A stretch of DNA of 64,000 nucleotides, taken from assembly GCA_965218985.1 (NCBI GenBank), contig CBDCMP010000007.1, positions 1,984,001-2,048,000 of the forward strand, in the 5' to 3' direction. The notes under the pieces were generated by a model. That model had not been told where the DNA came from. It did not search any database and was given only the letters and a program-made list of their open reading frames with translations. Below, in pieces: positions 1-9,455 of the stretch; positions within the stretch are counted from its first letter, which is position 1, and the number at the start of each line of letters is the position of its first letter. This stretch comes from Pseudopedobacter sp965218985. GTDB lineage: Bacteria > Bacteroidota > Bacteroidia > Sphingobacteriales > Sphingobacteriaceae. Both the position numbers and the translations under genes were made by a program.

Positions 1-2810
1 TCATTTGCATCCAGTTTGCCATCTTTATTCACGTCTTCCACTTTGATGTCGCCAGGCTTTGCAGTAGGTTGCGCTGAGTTTGCAATATCATCACCCTGTT
101 GCCAAATTCCTATTCCGCGTTGCGTGTAATAAACATCTATCGGATGACCGAGAAACCACTTATTTGCAACATCATTCTCACCTGTACCATACAGGTCTAT
201 AATCTCATTTCTATTTCTCGAAAAGGTAACTCCCAAATTTATATTCAGCTCTTTTGTATCCACAGCAACACCATTTAGCTGTAATTCAACTCCTTTATTT
301 CTGATTTCTCCAATATTGTCCCTAAAATCTTTATACCCCAATGTGGCGTTCACAGCCCTGTTGATTAATAAGTCTTTAGTACTGGTATTATAATATTCTA
401 AAGAGCCGGACAAGCGGTTTTTCCATAAACCAAAATCAATACCTGTATTCAGCGTGGTAGAGGTTTCCCATTTTAGTCTTGGGTTGGGTAGGGTTGTGCC
501 CGGGCTGTAACCAGTACCTACGGTATTACCAAAAATATAATCATTCTGTTGAGCCGTACTTAAACTTCCGTAAGGATCTATACCTTCGTTACCCACACTT
601 CCATAACTAGCCCTTAACTTCAGGTTGCTTATGATGTTGCTGTTCTCTAAAAAGGATTCTTTGTAGATGTTCCAGCCTGCCGATACAGCTGGGAAAAAGC
701 CCCATTTATTAGCTGCACCAAAAACAGATGAACCATCTGATCTTGCTGACACGGTGAGATAATATTTTCTTAAATAGTTATATTCAACTCTTCCAACAAA
801 AGATAGTAAAGTGCGCTTGTTGGCACTCAAAGAAGGCGTGTAACTTTCAGCAGTGGGTAATCCATAAATGCCAAGAATATCGTTGGCAGTATTTGTTATA
901 CCCAGATTAAAACCGGTATAATTATTTTCATTTGCGCTCTGTACAAAAGTGAAATCAAAATTATTTTTTTGATCTGTTAATTTATAGGTAAAGATATTTT
1001 CCAATTGCCATTCATTACTTTTTCTCTCTCTGAGATTTCCCTGTCCTTTGTTCCCCCTTGAAACTCCAACCGCAGATGAGGCAGTGGAGTATGCTTCCGC
1101 CTGCTGGTTATAAGACCTTCTACTTGCACTAATTCTATAATTAAAATTCTTTATTGGACTGATATCCAGATACAGTTTTATCAAATCATTCCTATCATCT
1201 GTAATTTGACTGGTTTCATTGATGTCAATCAAAGGATTAAATGCATCCTGAAGACCATTTGGATGAAGTTTTAATGAGCCGTCGTTATTATAAATCTGAC
1301 CTAAAGGAGGGGTATAAACAATCTTTGCCAGGATATCTGATACGGAAGGATTGTTGCTCCTTGAAATCTGGGCTGAACTGTTTATACCCATTTTTAGCCA
1401 TTTATTTATATTTTGATCCAGGTTAAACCTAAAATTGAGTTCTTTAAAATCAGTTTTGGGAATCACTCCATCCTGCCCTCGGTAATTAACGCTGCTGTAG
1501 ATTTTGGTTTTTTCTGAACCCGATGAAAGACTGACTGTATGGTTCTGCATGGGTGCTGTTCTCAACACTTCATCTCTCCAATTAATAAATCTCCCGCTTG
1601 CTATTGTCGCTAATTCATCAGGACTAAAAATAGTGCTATCTGGCTGGTATTCGCCATTATTAACGGTTCTATTGGCTTCTCTTTTCAATTGTACATATTG
1701 CTCCCCTGTGAATACATCAAAATTTGGATTGATCTGTTGCAAACCGTAGTACCCAGAATACGAAACTTGCGTTTTTCCAATCGTACCCATCTTGGTAGTG
1801 ATCAAAATCACTCCATTTGAGGCTCTGGCACCATAAATTGCCTGTGCGGCTGCATCTTTCAAAATATCAATGGAAGCAATATCTGCTGGATTCACGGTGT
1901 TAATATCTCCTATTGGAACGCCATCAACCACCACCAATGGACTATTACCACCGTTGATAGATCTTTGTCCCCTAATCAGGATATTTGACGATGACCCTGG
2001 AGCGGCACTGGATAAGGTGACTTGTACCCCAGCGGCCTTGCCCCGTAACATCTCACCAAGATCGGTAGTGGGCACTTTTGTGGCATCATCAGGTTTGATA
2101 GAAGAAATAGAACTCATCACATCAGTTTTAAACCGGGTTCCATAGCCAGTCACTACAACTTCCTCTAAACCAACTAAAGATTTAACGAGTGTTATAGTAA
2201 TATCTGCCCTATTCCGAATCTGAATTTCTTGAGCAACATAACCCACATAAGAAACTACTAATACTGCATCTCCAGACTCCACATTTAAAGTGAAATTACC
2301 ATCAATATCAGATTGGGTGCCGTTTTGTGTCCCTTTCTCAAGAACAGGTGCTCCTGGTATTGTCTGACCGCTTTCATCTCTTATCGTCCCGGATACTTTA
2401 AATTCTATTGTCTTATTCAGTAATTTCCCCTTTTCAATTGGTGTTTTATTTTTAATTATAACCTGCCGACCCGACACCAGATAGTCTAAATTTGTATCAG
2501 CGAGTGCTTTATCTAAAATTTCACTAATGGGAGCTTCTTTTAATCTCAGTGAGATTTTAGCATTCTTATCGATGACACCATCTTTATAAAAGAAGATATA
2601 TTCACTTTTATTTTGAATTTCTTTAAAAAAGTCTTCAATACTAATATTATTTACATTAACATCTATTTTTCCCTGTGAAAAAGATGAATTGGCATAAACT
2701 GAGCTTAGGCCAACAGTAATTAATAACATAAGAACTCTCATAACTATAAAAGAGATGTTAGCTAATTTTTTTTTTAGTCTTGATTTAGGTTGAATAATGA
2801 TTTTATTCAT
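1..2810 (-). CDS. SusC-like TonB-dependent outer membrane receptor (3' end outside window)
   Basis: The reading frame opens with ATG at 2808-2810 and is still open at the left edge, giving about 936 codons with no stop. A long signal region (about residues 1-46) precedes an STN domain (about 48-125) that ends near VSGRQVIIKNK. A carboxypeptidase-regulatory-like domain follows, then a TonB plug with VVTGYGT and the SusC hallmark DAAAQAIYGARASNGVILITT. The visible end reads DVNKDGKLDAN, a calcium-loop-like motif usual near the SusC C-terminus. It should import an oligosaccharide or other nutrient with a SusD partner, which would lie beyond the window. The STN domain and the FecR and sigma genes just upstream imply control by transmembrane signalling. 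Confidence 0.93.
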   Translation of the reverse strand, partial: MNKIIIQPKSRLKKKLANISFIVMRVLMLLITVGLSSVYANSSFSQGKIDVNVNNISIEDFFKEIQNKSEYIFFYKDGVIDKNAKISLRLKEAPISEILDKALADTNLDYLVSGRQVIIKNKTPIEKGKLLNKTIEFKVSGTIRDESGQTIPGAPVLEKGTQNGTQSDIDGNFTLNVESGDAVLVVSYVGYVAQEIQIRNRADITITLVKSLVGLEEVVVTGYGTRFKTDVMSSISSIKPDDATKVPTTDLGEMLRGKAAGVQVTLSSAAPGSSSNILIRGQRSINGGNSPLVVVDGVPIGDINTVNPADIASIDILKDAAAQAIYGARASNGVILITTKMGTIGKTQVSYSGYYGLQQINPNFDVFTGEQYVQLKREANRTVNNGEYQPDSTIFSPDELATIASGRFINWRDEVLRTAPMQNHTVSLSSGSEKTKIYSSVNYRGQDGVIPKTDFKELNFRFNLDQNINKWLKMGINSSAQISRSNNPSVSDILAKIVYTPPLGQIYNNDGSLKLHPNGLQDAFNPLIDINETSQITDDRNDLIKLYLDISPIKNFNYRISASRRSYNQQAEAYSTASSAVGVSRGNKGQGNLRERKSNEWQLENIFTYKLTDQKNNFDFTFVQSANENNYTGFNLGITNTANDILGIYGLPTAESYTPSLSANKRTLLSFVGRVEYNYLRKYYLTVSARSDGSSVFGAANKWGFFPAVSAGWNIYKESFLENSNIISNLKLRASYGSVGNEGIDPYGSLSTAQQNDYIFGNTVGTGYSPGTTLPNPRLKWETSTTLNTGIDFGLWKNRLSGSLEYYNTSTKDLLINRAVNATLGYKDFRDNIGEIRNKGVELQLNGVAVDTKELNINLGVTFSRNRNEIIDLYGTGENDVANKWFLGHPIDVYYTQRGIGIWQQGDDIANSAQPTAKPGDIKVEDVNKDGKLDAN

Positions 2811-2933
2811 AATTTTGATTTTTATTTAAGTCAAATTATTTTGTCATTTCAAATGACAATTTAGTTACTACTACCAGGAGATGTTGGCGCATCTTCTGGT
2901 TTCTTTGTCAATAGTTTTTTATTTCATACGCTT

Positions 2934-3986
2934 TCATTTTTTTGTTAATATTATTTTATTTTCAATTTTTTGATATTTTAAATTTGATGTTTGCTTTATG
3001 GTTTGAATGACTTTTTCCACGTCATCCTTTAAGTCTAAATAACCAGTAAAAGTCTCGTTGGCTAATGATTCATCTTCAATAACGATATTAACATTATAGT
3101 ATCTGGAAAGTCTTTTGGTAATGTAACTGAGGTTATTATTCTGTAAAATCAAAACCCCCTGTTTCCAGGAAAAATACTGGTTAACGTTTACTTCCTGTGA
3201 TGAAATTTTGTTAGATTTTAGGTTGATATTTGCCATAGCACCAGGTGCTATAATGGTCTTTCTCTTTTTCTTGAATGAGCTATTCTCTTTATAAGTGATC
3301 TGAACACTTCCACTCTTAAGTACTACAAAATTATTTTCGTCATCTGAGTAACTACTCACATTAAATACAGTACCCAAATCTTCTATTTCCTGGTTTTCGG
3401 TCAAGACTGAAAAAGGATGTGCTGCATGATGAGTAACTTCAAAAATAGCTTCCCCCTCTAAATAAACTTCTCTTTTGTTTGCGTTGAATACAATAGGATA
3501 AATCAATCTAGACCCTGAATTCAACCATACTTTACTGCCATCAGAAAGGGTAACCATTGATCTTTTGCCGTAAGGAACAATGATGGTATTATACTTTAAT
3601 TCCCCGTTCATTACTTTGCTTTGTGAATACGTATTATTATCCACATTAAATTTATCTCCCTTTTTAGAGTAAGTTATAGAAGTAGTTTCTCCATCCAAAC
3701 GAATGTCTTTACCTTCATTTAGGATAATGGTAACCTTATCCGAATTATTGAAGTCAATTTTTTTAGATGAATGGGCGAAATCAGCAATAGACGGATTTTG
3801 AGATTTATTATATGAATAAATGCCAAAGCAAATAATTAAAATAATTGATGCGGCTACACCGGATAAATATTGAATACGTCTTCTTCTTTTTAGTTGTGCA
3901 ATGGAAAGAAAAATACGCTTTTTTAACTGTTGCTTTTCCTCATTGGAAACAATAGAAAGATTATCCTTGTTAACTTTATTATTCAT
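2934..3986 (-). CDS. FecR family anti-sigma factor
   Basis: 350 aa. A short cytoplasmic N-terminus (about 1-38) is followed by one membrane segment (about 40-60, YLSGVAASIILIICFG). The periplasmic FecR domain contains NTIIVPYGKRSMVTLSDGS, WLNSGSRLIYP and GEAIFEVTHHAAHPFSV, and a C-terminal DUF4974/STN-like domain (about 270-350) ends at NKIILTKK. In this family the protein holds an ECF sigma factor at the membrane and releases it when the partner TonB receptor is loaded. It lies between the sigma gene (4096-4704) and the receptor at 1-2810, the standard gene order. The partner assignment is inferred from adjacency. Confidence 0.95.
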   Translation of the reverse strand: MNNKVNKDNLSIVSNEEKQQLKKRIFLSIAQLKRRRRIQYLSGVAASIILIICFGIYSYNKSQNPSIADFAHSSKKIDFNNSDKVTIILNEGKDIRLDGETTSITYSKKGDKFNVDNNTYSQSKVMNGELKYNTIIVPYGKRSMVTLSDGSKVWLNSGSRLIYPIVFNANKREVYLEGEAIFEVTHHAAHPFSVLTENQEIEDLGTVFNVSSYSDDENNFVVLKSGSVQITYKENSSFKKKRKTIIAPGAMANINLKSNKISSQEVNVNQYFSWKQGVLILQNNNLSYITKRLSRYYNVNIVIEDESLANETFTGYLDLKDDVEKVIQTIKQTSNLKYQKIENKIILTKK

Positions 3987-4095
3987 AATTCAATAACTGG
4001 TTATATTTCCATTAGGCTGGAAAAATGCAGTATGAGCCGCAATTAATAACATAAGTAGTCGATTGCACTTTTATAGACAATCTTTTTACTTTTTT

Positions 4096-4704
4096 TCAGT
4101 AAAAGATAATTTGGAAGAGAATAAGTAGTGAAAACGGGTGTTGTCGCAAGGATTTTATTGCTCTGTAAATTGTGGTCCTGGCAGATGCGACAGAAATATT
4201 CAAAATCTGCGCTATTTCTTCGTAAGATAGGTTTTGGTTATACCTAAGCTTTAAGCCTTTTATTTGACTTTTTGTTAAAGTTTCAAAAGCTTTCAATAGC
4301 TTTATACTCCGCTCTTTCTCAGTTTCAGAAAAAATAATCTTTTCCTCTTGAGATTCAGTATAATTTCCTTTTGCATAGGAATGAGTAAGTAAGGTGTCAG
4401 CTTCCAGTGGGGTTTCTTTAACAATTTGCAACTTATACAATTTATGTTTGAGAGCAGCTTTTAGGTAATATTCTATGTTGTTGGTATCTGATAATTTAGT
4501 TTGATATTTATATAAATCAACAAACAAGTCATGTATCCCATCCATGACTTTATCTTTATCATTACAAATTTTTAAGCCATAGTAAATCAACACATCTATA
4601 TATATGTTATAAATTTCGCCCAGTGCATTGGTATCCCCTCTTTTAAGAGCTGCCCAAACTAATGAGTTTAGTTTATTTGGAAATTCCTTTTCTTTAGCTT
4701 TCAT
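4096..4704 (-). CDS. ECF RNA polymerase sigma-70 factor
   Basis: 202 aa. A sigma-70 region 2 is visible around GIHDLFVDLYKYQ. Region 4 shows a helix-turn-helix, LSYEEIAQILNISVASARTTI (about residues 160-180). Region 3 is absent, as in ECF factors. The last 14 residues are strongly hydrophobic (HPFSLLILFQIIFY), a tail seen again in the other FecR-linked sigma at 16300. The gene precedes fecR on the same strand with a 109-bp gap and probably directs transcription of the SusC-like gene after it. Divergence in region 2 makes the exact ECF group uncertain. Confidence 0.92.
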   Translation of the reverse strand: MKAKEKEFPNKLNSLVWAALKRGDTNALGEIYNIYIDVLIYYGLKICNDKDKVMDGIHDLFVDLYKYQTKLSDTNNIEYYLKAALKHKLYKLQIVKETPLEADTLLTHSYAKGNYTESQEEKIIFSETEKERSIKLLKAFETLTKSQIKGLKLRYNQNLSYEEIAQILNISVASARTTIYRAIKSLRQHPFSLLILFQIIFY

Positions 4705-5761
4705 GGGTTAAGGTAACCTTTAAAACTGGTTGAAAATTTAAGGAGTGCATTTTTAAAATGCGCTTCTTATAATATTAAAAAATGTTTCGGTCTTCAGGAT
4801 TATAAAGGCTAATTTAAAGATTTTATTTAAAATGAGGATGTTCCTAAACACGAAACAAAAAATTTATATTTAACATTCTCTTTCAAAGAGATGGACAGAA
4901 TTTGAATAAGTAAGAATCGAATCAATCGATTATTCAATCCAAAATTGAAGTTGAATAGTGTTAAATTTAAAAAATTTCTTGCTTTTGAATAAATAAAAAC
5001 ATCCCAACGGTATTTGTAAGGTAAGGTGTAAGAAAGTCAAATCGGTGATCTCAGCGTTAAAGAGAACGAGTTTTATACCAAATTATAATTCCCTTCGATA
5101 TTGAATATTTTATGCTATTCAAGTATAACCTTAATTTTATTTCCCATCATTTGATTCAATTTATTAATAAAGGGAGTAATTCGGGAGTTATTTAAGAAAA
5201 CCGTGTAAAATATTGGTTTAAAGGCAAGTAGGGCACAGGTTCGTGTCCGTTATGAAAGGAATATTAAAAGTAAAAAAGCTTGTAAATCGCTCATTACAGG
5301 CTTTTTTAACAGAAAAACCAAATTATTTAAAATTTATCATAAAAAAGAGAGCAATTAGGTAAACATATTTGAACAAAATCGATGCTTGTTATCATCATTT
5401 TCAGCAACTGATTTACAAGATATTAAATAGTAAACATTTTGAATGTAATTGGCATAATAAACAATTTTATTTCACTGTTACCGGGAATGTTTTGACAAAA
5501 GGTGAATTGCATATGATGCCTAAAAAAAAATTCTAATTTAAGGATTGGATTAGTCTATAAACTCCAGGCTATTTTACCACTTAAGCACCAAAAAAAGTAG
5601 AAGCCTTGAAAAATAGCGTCATAATCTAAGTTGATTTCCTGTTTTAATGTTAAAGAATGTTAAACTTATTAAATGGCTGTAAATGAGTATGCCAATGTTT
5701 TTTTAATTCAATAAATCTTCAGATTCGTTCCCTAAATTTAGTGTAAACAAAAAAAATAATT
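4705..5761. other. 1.06-kb intergenic region without a supportable gene
   Basis: No open frame here has a recognisable product on either strand. The DNA is very AT-rich. The only clear structures are a strong hairpin at 5272-5307 and a small GC-rich hairpin just before it (5231-5248, GGGCAC/GTGTCC around AGGTTC). That pair could be the 3' end of an unannotated small RNA, or a remnant of something inserted. Promoters for the divergent sigma (4704) and PepSY (5762) genes must also lie here, but I cannot place them confidently. Confidence 0.6.
5272..5307. terminator. Strong hairpin with A/T-rich flanks, orphan terminator
   Basis: AAAAAAGCTTGTAA (5272-5285) pairs with TTACAGGCTTTTTT (5294-5307) over 14 bp with one G-T wobble, around the 8-nt loop ATCGCTCA. 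The run of A on one side and T on the other makes it a plausible intrinsic terminator in either direction. No recognised gene ends within 400 bp on either strand. Confidence 0.6.
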
Positions 5762-6184
5762 ATGAAAAATTTAATTTTAACGATTGCAGTTTCCGTAGGT
5801 TTAACGGTTAGTGCATGTGCCCAAGTCAAAGTACCTGAGGCGGTGAAAAGCAGTTTCCAGAAAGCATATCCTGGTGTAAAAGTGAAATGGGAAAAGGAGG
5901 GCGCAAATTACGAAGCAGGCTTCGAACAGAAGGGTCATGAAATGAGTGTTATTTATACTCCAAACGGTACCTCAACTGAAAAGGAAATGGAAATTGCAGT
6001 TTCTGAGTTACCTAAAGCTGTTAGAGATTATGTGTCTCAAAACTACAAAGGTGCGAAGATTAAAGAAGCCGCAAAAATCACAAAATCAAATGGCATGGTG
6101 CAATATGAAGCCGAGGTCAATGGTAAGGACGTATTATTCACTCCTGAAGGTAAATTAGTAAGTGCCACCAAAGAAAATGATTAG
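5762..6184 (+). CDS. PepSY-like domain secreted protein
   Basis: 140 aa with a signal peptide ending at VSACAQ; the Cys at 19 could also be a lipobox. Two PepSY-like repeats follow. The first is VPEAVKSSFQKAYPGVKVKWEKEG with GHEMSVIYTPNGT, and the second is LPKAVRDYVSQNYKGAKIKEAAKI with VNGKDVLFTPEGK. This matches the small periplasmic PepSY-like/DUF2874 proteins common in Bacteroidota, whose function is unknown. It appears monocistronic, with an intrinsic terminator directly after it. Confidence 0.88.
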   Translation: MKNLILTIAVSVGLTVSACAQVKVPEAVKSSFQKAYPGVKVKWEKEGANYEAGFEQKGHEMSVIYTPNGTSTEKEMEIAVSELPKAVRDYVSQNYKGAKIKEAAKITKSNGMVQYEAEVNGKDVLFTPEGKLVSATKEND

Positions 6185-6206
6185 CAGCAGCTAATGAGTT
6201 AATCAC

Positions 6207-6234
6207 AAAAGGATTCCAATTCGGGATCCTTTTT
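6207..6234 (+). terminator. Intrinsic terminator after the PepSY-like gene
   Basis: AAAAGGATTCC (6207-6217) pairs with GGGATCCTTTT (6223-6233) with one wobble, around the loop AATTC, and a T run follows. It sits 23 bp after the stop codon of the PepSY-like gene. Confidence 0.85.
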
Positions 6235-6299
6235 CTGTAAAACATGAGTTTTTAAGCATCCAGGCTTGAATTTTCAAGCTGAAATAAAAAAAATTAGAC

Positions 6300-7061
6300 A
6301 TGAAAAATATGTTAAACAAAGTTCCGGCAGTCACGTTAATCTTCTGGATCATCAAGATTATGGCTACCACCATTGGAGAGACGGCAGCAGATTTCTTGTC
6401 AGTCACTTTAAACCTTGGTTTGGTAATTACCTCTTACATTATGGCAGCCTTGCTTGTAGGAATAATCATCGTTCAGTTTAGATCTAAAAGATATGTGCCA
6501 TGGATATATTGGTTGGTGGTGGTGTTCATCAGCATCATGGGCACATTGATATCAGACAATTTGGTGGATAATTTGGGTGTCAGCTTGGCTACTACCTCTA
6601 TAATATTTGGTGTACTCCTTATTATCGTTTTGATTGTTTGGTACCTCAGCGAAAAAACTTTGTCGGTGCATAAGATCACCACTACCAAAAGGGAATTTTT
6701 TTATTGGGGGGCTATTCTTTTCACTTTTGCTTTAGGCACATCTGCTGGTGATCTCCTATCCGAATATTTTGGCCTGGGATACCCACTGGCAGCCATATTG
6801 TTTTCCAGTTGCATAGCTCTTATTTTTCTGGCCTATAAATTTCTAAATCTTAATGCTGTGCTTTCCTTTTGGCTGGCTTATATTCTAACACGTCCATTGG
6901 GTGCTTCTATTGGTGATTTGCTTACACAGGCACCAAAAGATGGTGGTTTGGGAATCCCAACAGGGATCATCAATTTCCTGTTTTTACTCATTATCGTAGG
7001 TTTGGTCGGCTATCTATCCTTTAAAGAAAAAGCCAAAGAACCTGAACATCCATCTGAATGA
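6300..7061 (+). CDS. COG4705-type membrane protein with four internal repeats
   Basis: 253 aa, almost entirely hydrophobic, with about eight membrane segments. A motif close to T-x-G-x-x-x-x-D-x-L recurs four times: TTIGETAADFLSVTLNLG (about 21-38), IMGTLISDNLVDNLGVS (about 79-95), ALGTSAGDLLSEYFGLG (about 143-159) and PLGASIGDLLTQ (about 201-212). The conserved Gly and Asp inside the membrane suggest a pore, metal site or transport function, but no activity is known for the family. A close paralogue lies at 19560-20318. Its 3' end overlaps a doubtful minus-strand ORF by 48 bp. Confidence 0.85.
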   Translation: MKNMLNKVPAVTLIFWIIKIMATTIGETAADFLSVTLNLGLVITSYIMAALLVGIIIVQFRSKRYVPWIYWLVVVFISIMGTLISDNLVDNLGVSLATTSIIFGVLLIIVLIVWYLSEKTLSVHKITTTKREFFYWGAILFTFALGTSAGDLLSEYFGLGYPLAAILFSSCIALIFLAYKFLNLNAVLSFWLAYILTRPLGASIGDLLTQAPKDGGLGIPTGIINFLFLLIIVGLVGYLSFKEKAKEPEHPSE

Positions 7062-7211
7062 TCTTTTGATCATGATCATCAAGGATACAAAAGCAAAGGA
7101 AGTAATTAAACAAATCCAGGAGCATACCTGACAAATTGTTTTTAAAACGGATGGTTTACATACGGCCAGGATGATGAGAAAAGTGAATAACCCAAGGGAA
7201 ATGAACATCAT
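7014..7211 (-). CDS. Possible small membrane protein (doubtful)
   Basis: 65 aa with two hydrophobic stretches (about 3-18 and 30-50), four cysteines and a basic, aromatic C-terminus. Its ATG overlaps the TGA of the preceding DUF2147 gene in an ATGA junction, a typical sign of translational coupling, and it would be the last gene of the minus-strand operon from 11762. Against it, 48 bp are antisense to the COG4705 gene and I recognise no family. It may be chance. Confidence 0.3.
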   Translation of the reverse strand: MMFISLGLFTFLIILAVCKPSVLKTICQVCSWICLITSFAFVSLMIMIKRSFRWMFRFFGFFFKG

Positions 7212-7660
7212 ATTCTTTTAAAAGTCATGGTTTTAGAGATAAACTCAAAATGCCAAAAACCCTTTACTTCCAATAATCCTTTATTATTGAAGTAAACCAC
7301 GGAACTCCATTCCCTGCCACTCAAAGGGTCATAAATAATCCCTCCTTCCCACCTTTTGGACTTGGGGTTATAGGTTAATCTTTTGAGAATGTCCATGCCT
7401 AAAATTTTCCTGGATCTCAAATTCACGTCCGGATTCTGTCGATCTGTTCTAATTGCCATCGGTTTTGCAGGATTATCAGCATCACTAAACCAACATACCT
7501 TTGCTTTAAACTCTTCATTTTCTTTATAAACCTGAACGACCACGTTCTTTTGTAGAGAGATCCATTTTCCCAAAATAAGGTCTTCTGCACCATTTGATAT
7601 GGCTTTTCTGTTATCAGGAACACAAAAAAATAAAAGAAGTAATATAATTTTCAGGTTCAT
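7208..7660 (-). CDS. DUF2147 family exported protein
   Basis: 150 aa with a short N-terminal signal-like segment (MNLKIILLLLFFCV). The DUF2147 core starts at ILGKWISLQKNVVVQVY and includes the family's central YDPLSGREWSSVVYF and KGFWHFEFISKTMTFKRI. Members are small periplasmic or outer-membrane beta-rich proteins of unknown role. It follows the hydroxylase gene with a 10-bp gap, so it should be cotranscribed with the TonB receptor/DUF4249/hydroxylase genes. Confidence 0.88.
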   Translation of the reverse strand: MNLKIILLLLFFCVPDNRKAISNGAEDLILGKWISLQKNVVVQVYKENEEFKAKVCWFSDADNPAKPMAIRTDRQNPDVNLRSRKILGMDILKRLTYNPKSKRWEGGIIYDPLSGREWSSVVYFNNKGLLEVKGFWHFEFISKTMTFKRI

Positions 7661-7670
7661 GATATGATAA

Positions 7671-8534
7671 TTAAATGTTAATTTTAATATGCGCTAAAGG
7701 GGCTACTTCTTCTTTAGTAATGAGGGGAATCGCCTTCTTTTTTAGCTGGAAGGGATACTTGATCAGAGACTTGAAATCTTTGATTATTTTATCATTTGTA
7801 ATATCCAAACCATAGACTATTTTTGAAGGTTCCAACTTTGCGTAAGTACCAAAGAGCCTGTCCCACACACATAAAATGTCACCATAATTGCAATCAGTGT
7901 AAGGTAATCGGTAATGATGATGAACTTTATGTAATCCCGGAGTGATGAAAACGAGGCTTAAAATTTGTTCTGTTCTTTTGGGCAATGATATAGAAGTGTG
8001 AGCAGCGATATTGAAAAAGCTTTGAGTAAATTGCCTGATGATCAATACAAGGATGGGAACGCCCGTGATGTAGACTACAAAAATCATTATACTCACCCTT
8101 ACAAAGGTCTCTATGGGGTGTTCCCTAACCGTCGTACTCACATCCAATTCGGTGTCACTATGGTGGATAAGGTGGAAATGCCATAAATATGTTGCTTTAT
8201 GCATGGTCAAGTGGTACAAATACTCGAAAAAATCCATCAGGATTATTCCAACAATTATTCTTATCAAGACATGAGCAGTATAGGGAATGCTATAGAGTAT
8301 TCCCCAATGGTGAAGAGCTGTCCAATCAGTCACTTTGATCAAAAAAACGGTCAGAGGCAATTGAACGGATACAGCCGTGATAATAAACCACAGGTTTAAA
8401 CGGGTATGTTTCCATTTGTTTTTTAGATTTTCTCTTCTGAAAAACAATTCTGAATGCCATAACCCAACAATGATGATAGCAAAAAAGAATAATTGGAGGT
8501 TGGCATGATCTGGTGATAAGTGTGTATGTTCCAT
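7671..8534 (-). CDS. Sterol desaturase / fatty acid hydroxylase superfamily protein
   Basis: 287 aa integral membrane di-iron enzyme. The histidine boxes are HLTMH (108-112), WHFHLIHH (118-125), REH (137-139) and HKVHHH (202-207), set between four or five membrane segments. The family (ERG3, carotene hydroxylase, alkylglycerol monooxygenase and relatives) inserts oxygen or a double bond into a membrane lipid. The substrate cannot be read from sequence. It is the third gene of an operon that starts with a TonB receptor and a DUF4249 lipoprotein (22-bp gap), which hints at work on an imported or membrane lipid. Confidence 0.92.
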   Translation of the reverse strand: MEHTHLSPDHANLQLFFFAIIIVGLWHSELFFRRENLKNKWKHTRLNLWFIITAVSVQLPLTVFLIKVTDWTALHHWGILYSIPYTAHVLIRIIVGIILMDFFEYLYHLTMHKATYLWHFHLIHHSDTELDVSTTVREHPIETFVRVSIMIFVVYITGVPILVLIIRQFTQSFFNIAAHTSISLPKRTEQILSLVFITPGLHKVHHHYRLPYTDCNYGDILCVWDRLFGTYAKLEPSKIVYGLDITNDKIIKDFKSLIKYPFQLKKKAIPLITKEEVAPLAHIKINI

Positions 8535-8556
8535 TTCAGATTAATTGTTAGGTCAA

Positions 8557-9453
8557 TTATTCAGGATAGGTAAAGGTGACAGGACTACTATTTTGTTTGG
8601 CCGAAAAAAAGCCAATAGCCATATTTCCAAATTGCCCTTCCTGTAAAAAAACAGGCTCCACAAAAGGGTTATATTGCGCTAATTTTTGACGGTCCAGCTG
8701 TGAAAAGAATTCGTAAGCATTTTTGTCAAAACTCTGAATGTATATGTCGCCTAAAGTTCCTTTCTTGTGAGAATATGCAGGTTCTATCACAATTTTCAGC
8801 TGTTTTCCCTCATTACCCACATCGTCAAAAACAGCCCGGCCAATCTCGTTTACGTTTACTGTCCCATTGCCTAAACAGGTACTCACAATGGGGGCCTCAG
8901 CCTTTTTGGTGCTGGTATCGGCAGTTCTTTTCATTTCATACCTGTAAAAATTACCCTGATTGGTAACGTCTGTAAAATAAACGATCACTCCTTCATGTTC
9001 TCCGTATAGATCATTATAATTACTGACATAGGAGGTGCTGTCTATAGCAGGTGCCGTGATATTGGTAGTGGCATCGGCAGTATAGGTTTTACCCTGTGCC
9101 ACGATCACTAAATGATAGGAAGTATTTGATAAAATTTTGTTGTTTCCACGATAGAAATAATTGAACTGACAGTCTATTTTATCAAAAACACTGTCCAGTT
9201 TTAAAACATCAGTGGTGTTGGGACTTGAAATGGTGATTTTGGCATTTCTAACCACCAGCTGATTTTTTTTTACCGCTTTATCAAAATAGGGCACTGTTTG
9301 ATTGAAATAAAGGATAGGTACAGAATCAGGCTCAATAAATCCTTGAATGCTCACTTTGTTTTGATAAACAGGTGGTTTGACGGTGATATTTTTTTCACAG
9401 GCAACCATACATCCGAGAGAAACTATAGTCAGATAAATGAATATTTTTTTCAT
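8557..9453 (-). CDS. DUF4249 outer-membrane lipoprotein
   Basis: 298 aa. A type II signal peptide with lipobox MVAC places the lipidated Cys at 19. The body is beta-rich, with NKVSIQGFIEPDSVPILYFNQT near the start, as in DUF4249. These lipoproteins occur next to TonB receptors without SusD and are thought to play a SusD-like capture role. Here the gene starts 2 bp after the receptor stop (9456). A second DUF4249 gene follows the other receptor at 11861. Confidence 0.92.
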   Translation of the reverse strand: MKKIFIYLTIVSLGCMVACEKNITVKPPVYQNKVSIQGFIEPDSVPILYFNQTVPYFDKAVKKNQLVVRNAKITISSPNTTDVLKLDSVFDKIDCQFNYFYRGNNKILSNTSYHLVIVAQGKTYTADATTNITAPAIDSTSYVSNYNDLYGEHEGVIVYFTDVTNQGNFYRYEMKRTADTSTKKAEAPIVSTCLGNGTVNVNEIGRAVFDDVGNEGKQLKIVIEPAYSHKKGTLGDIYIQSFDKNAYEFFSQLDRQKLAQYNPFVEPVFLQEGQFGNMAIGFFSAKQNSSPVTFTYPE

Positions 9454-9455
9454 GA

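Noticed and set aside
5231..5250. tRNA gene or tRNA 3' end
   Set aside because: The T-arm does not pair correctly (7-nt loop version mismatches) and no acceptor stem or CCA partner is found; kept only as a hairpin.
7998..8399. Two plus-strand ORFs of 62 and 66 codons
   Set aside because: They are antisense to the sterol-desaturase-like gene, whose histidine boxes show it is the real coding strand; no recognisable product.
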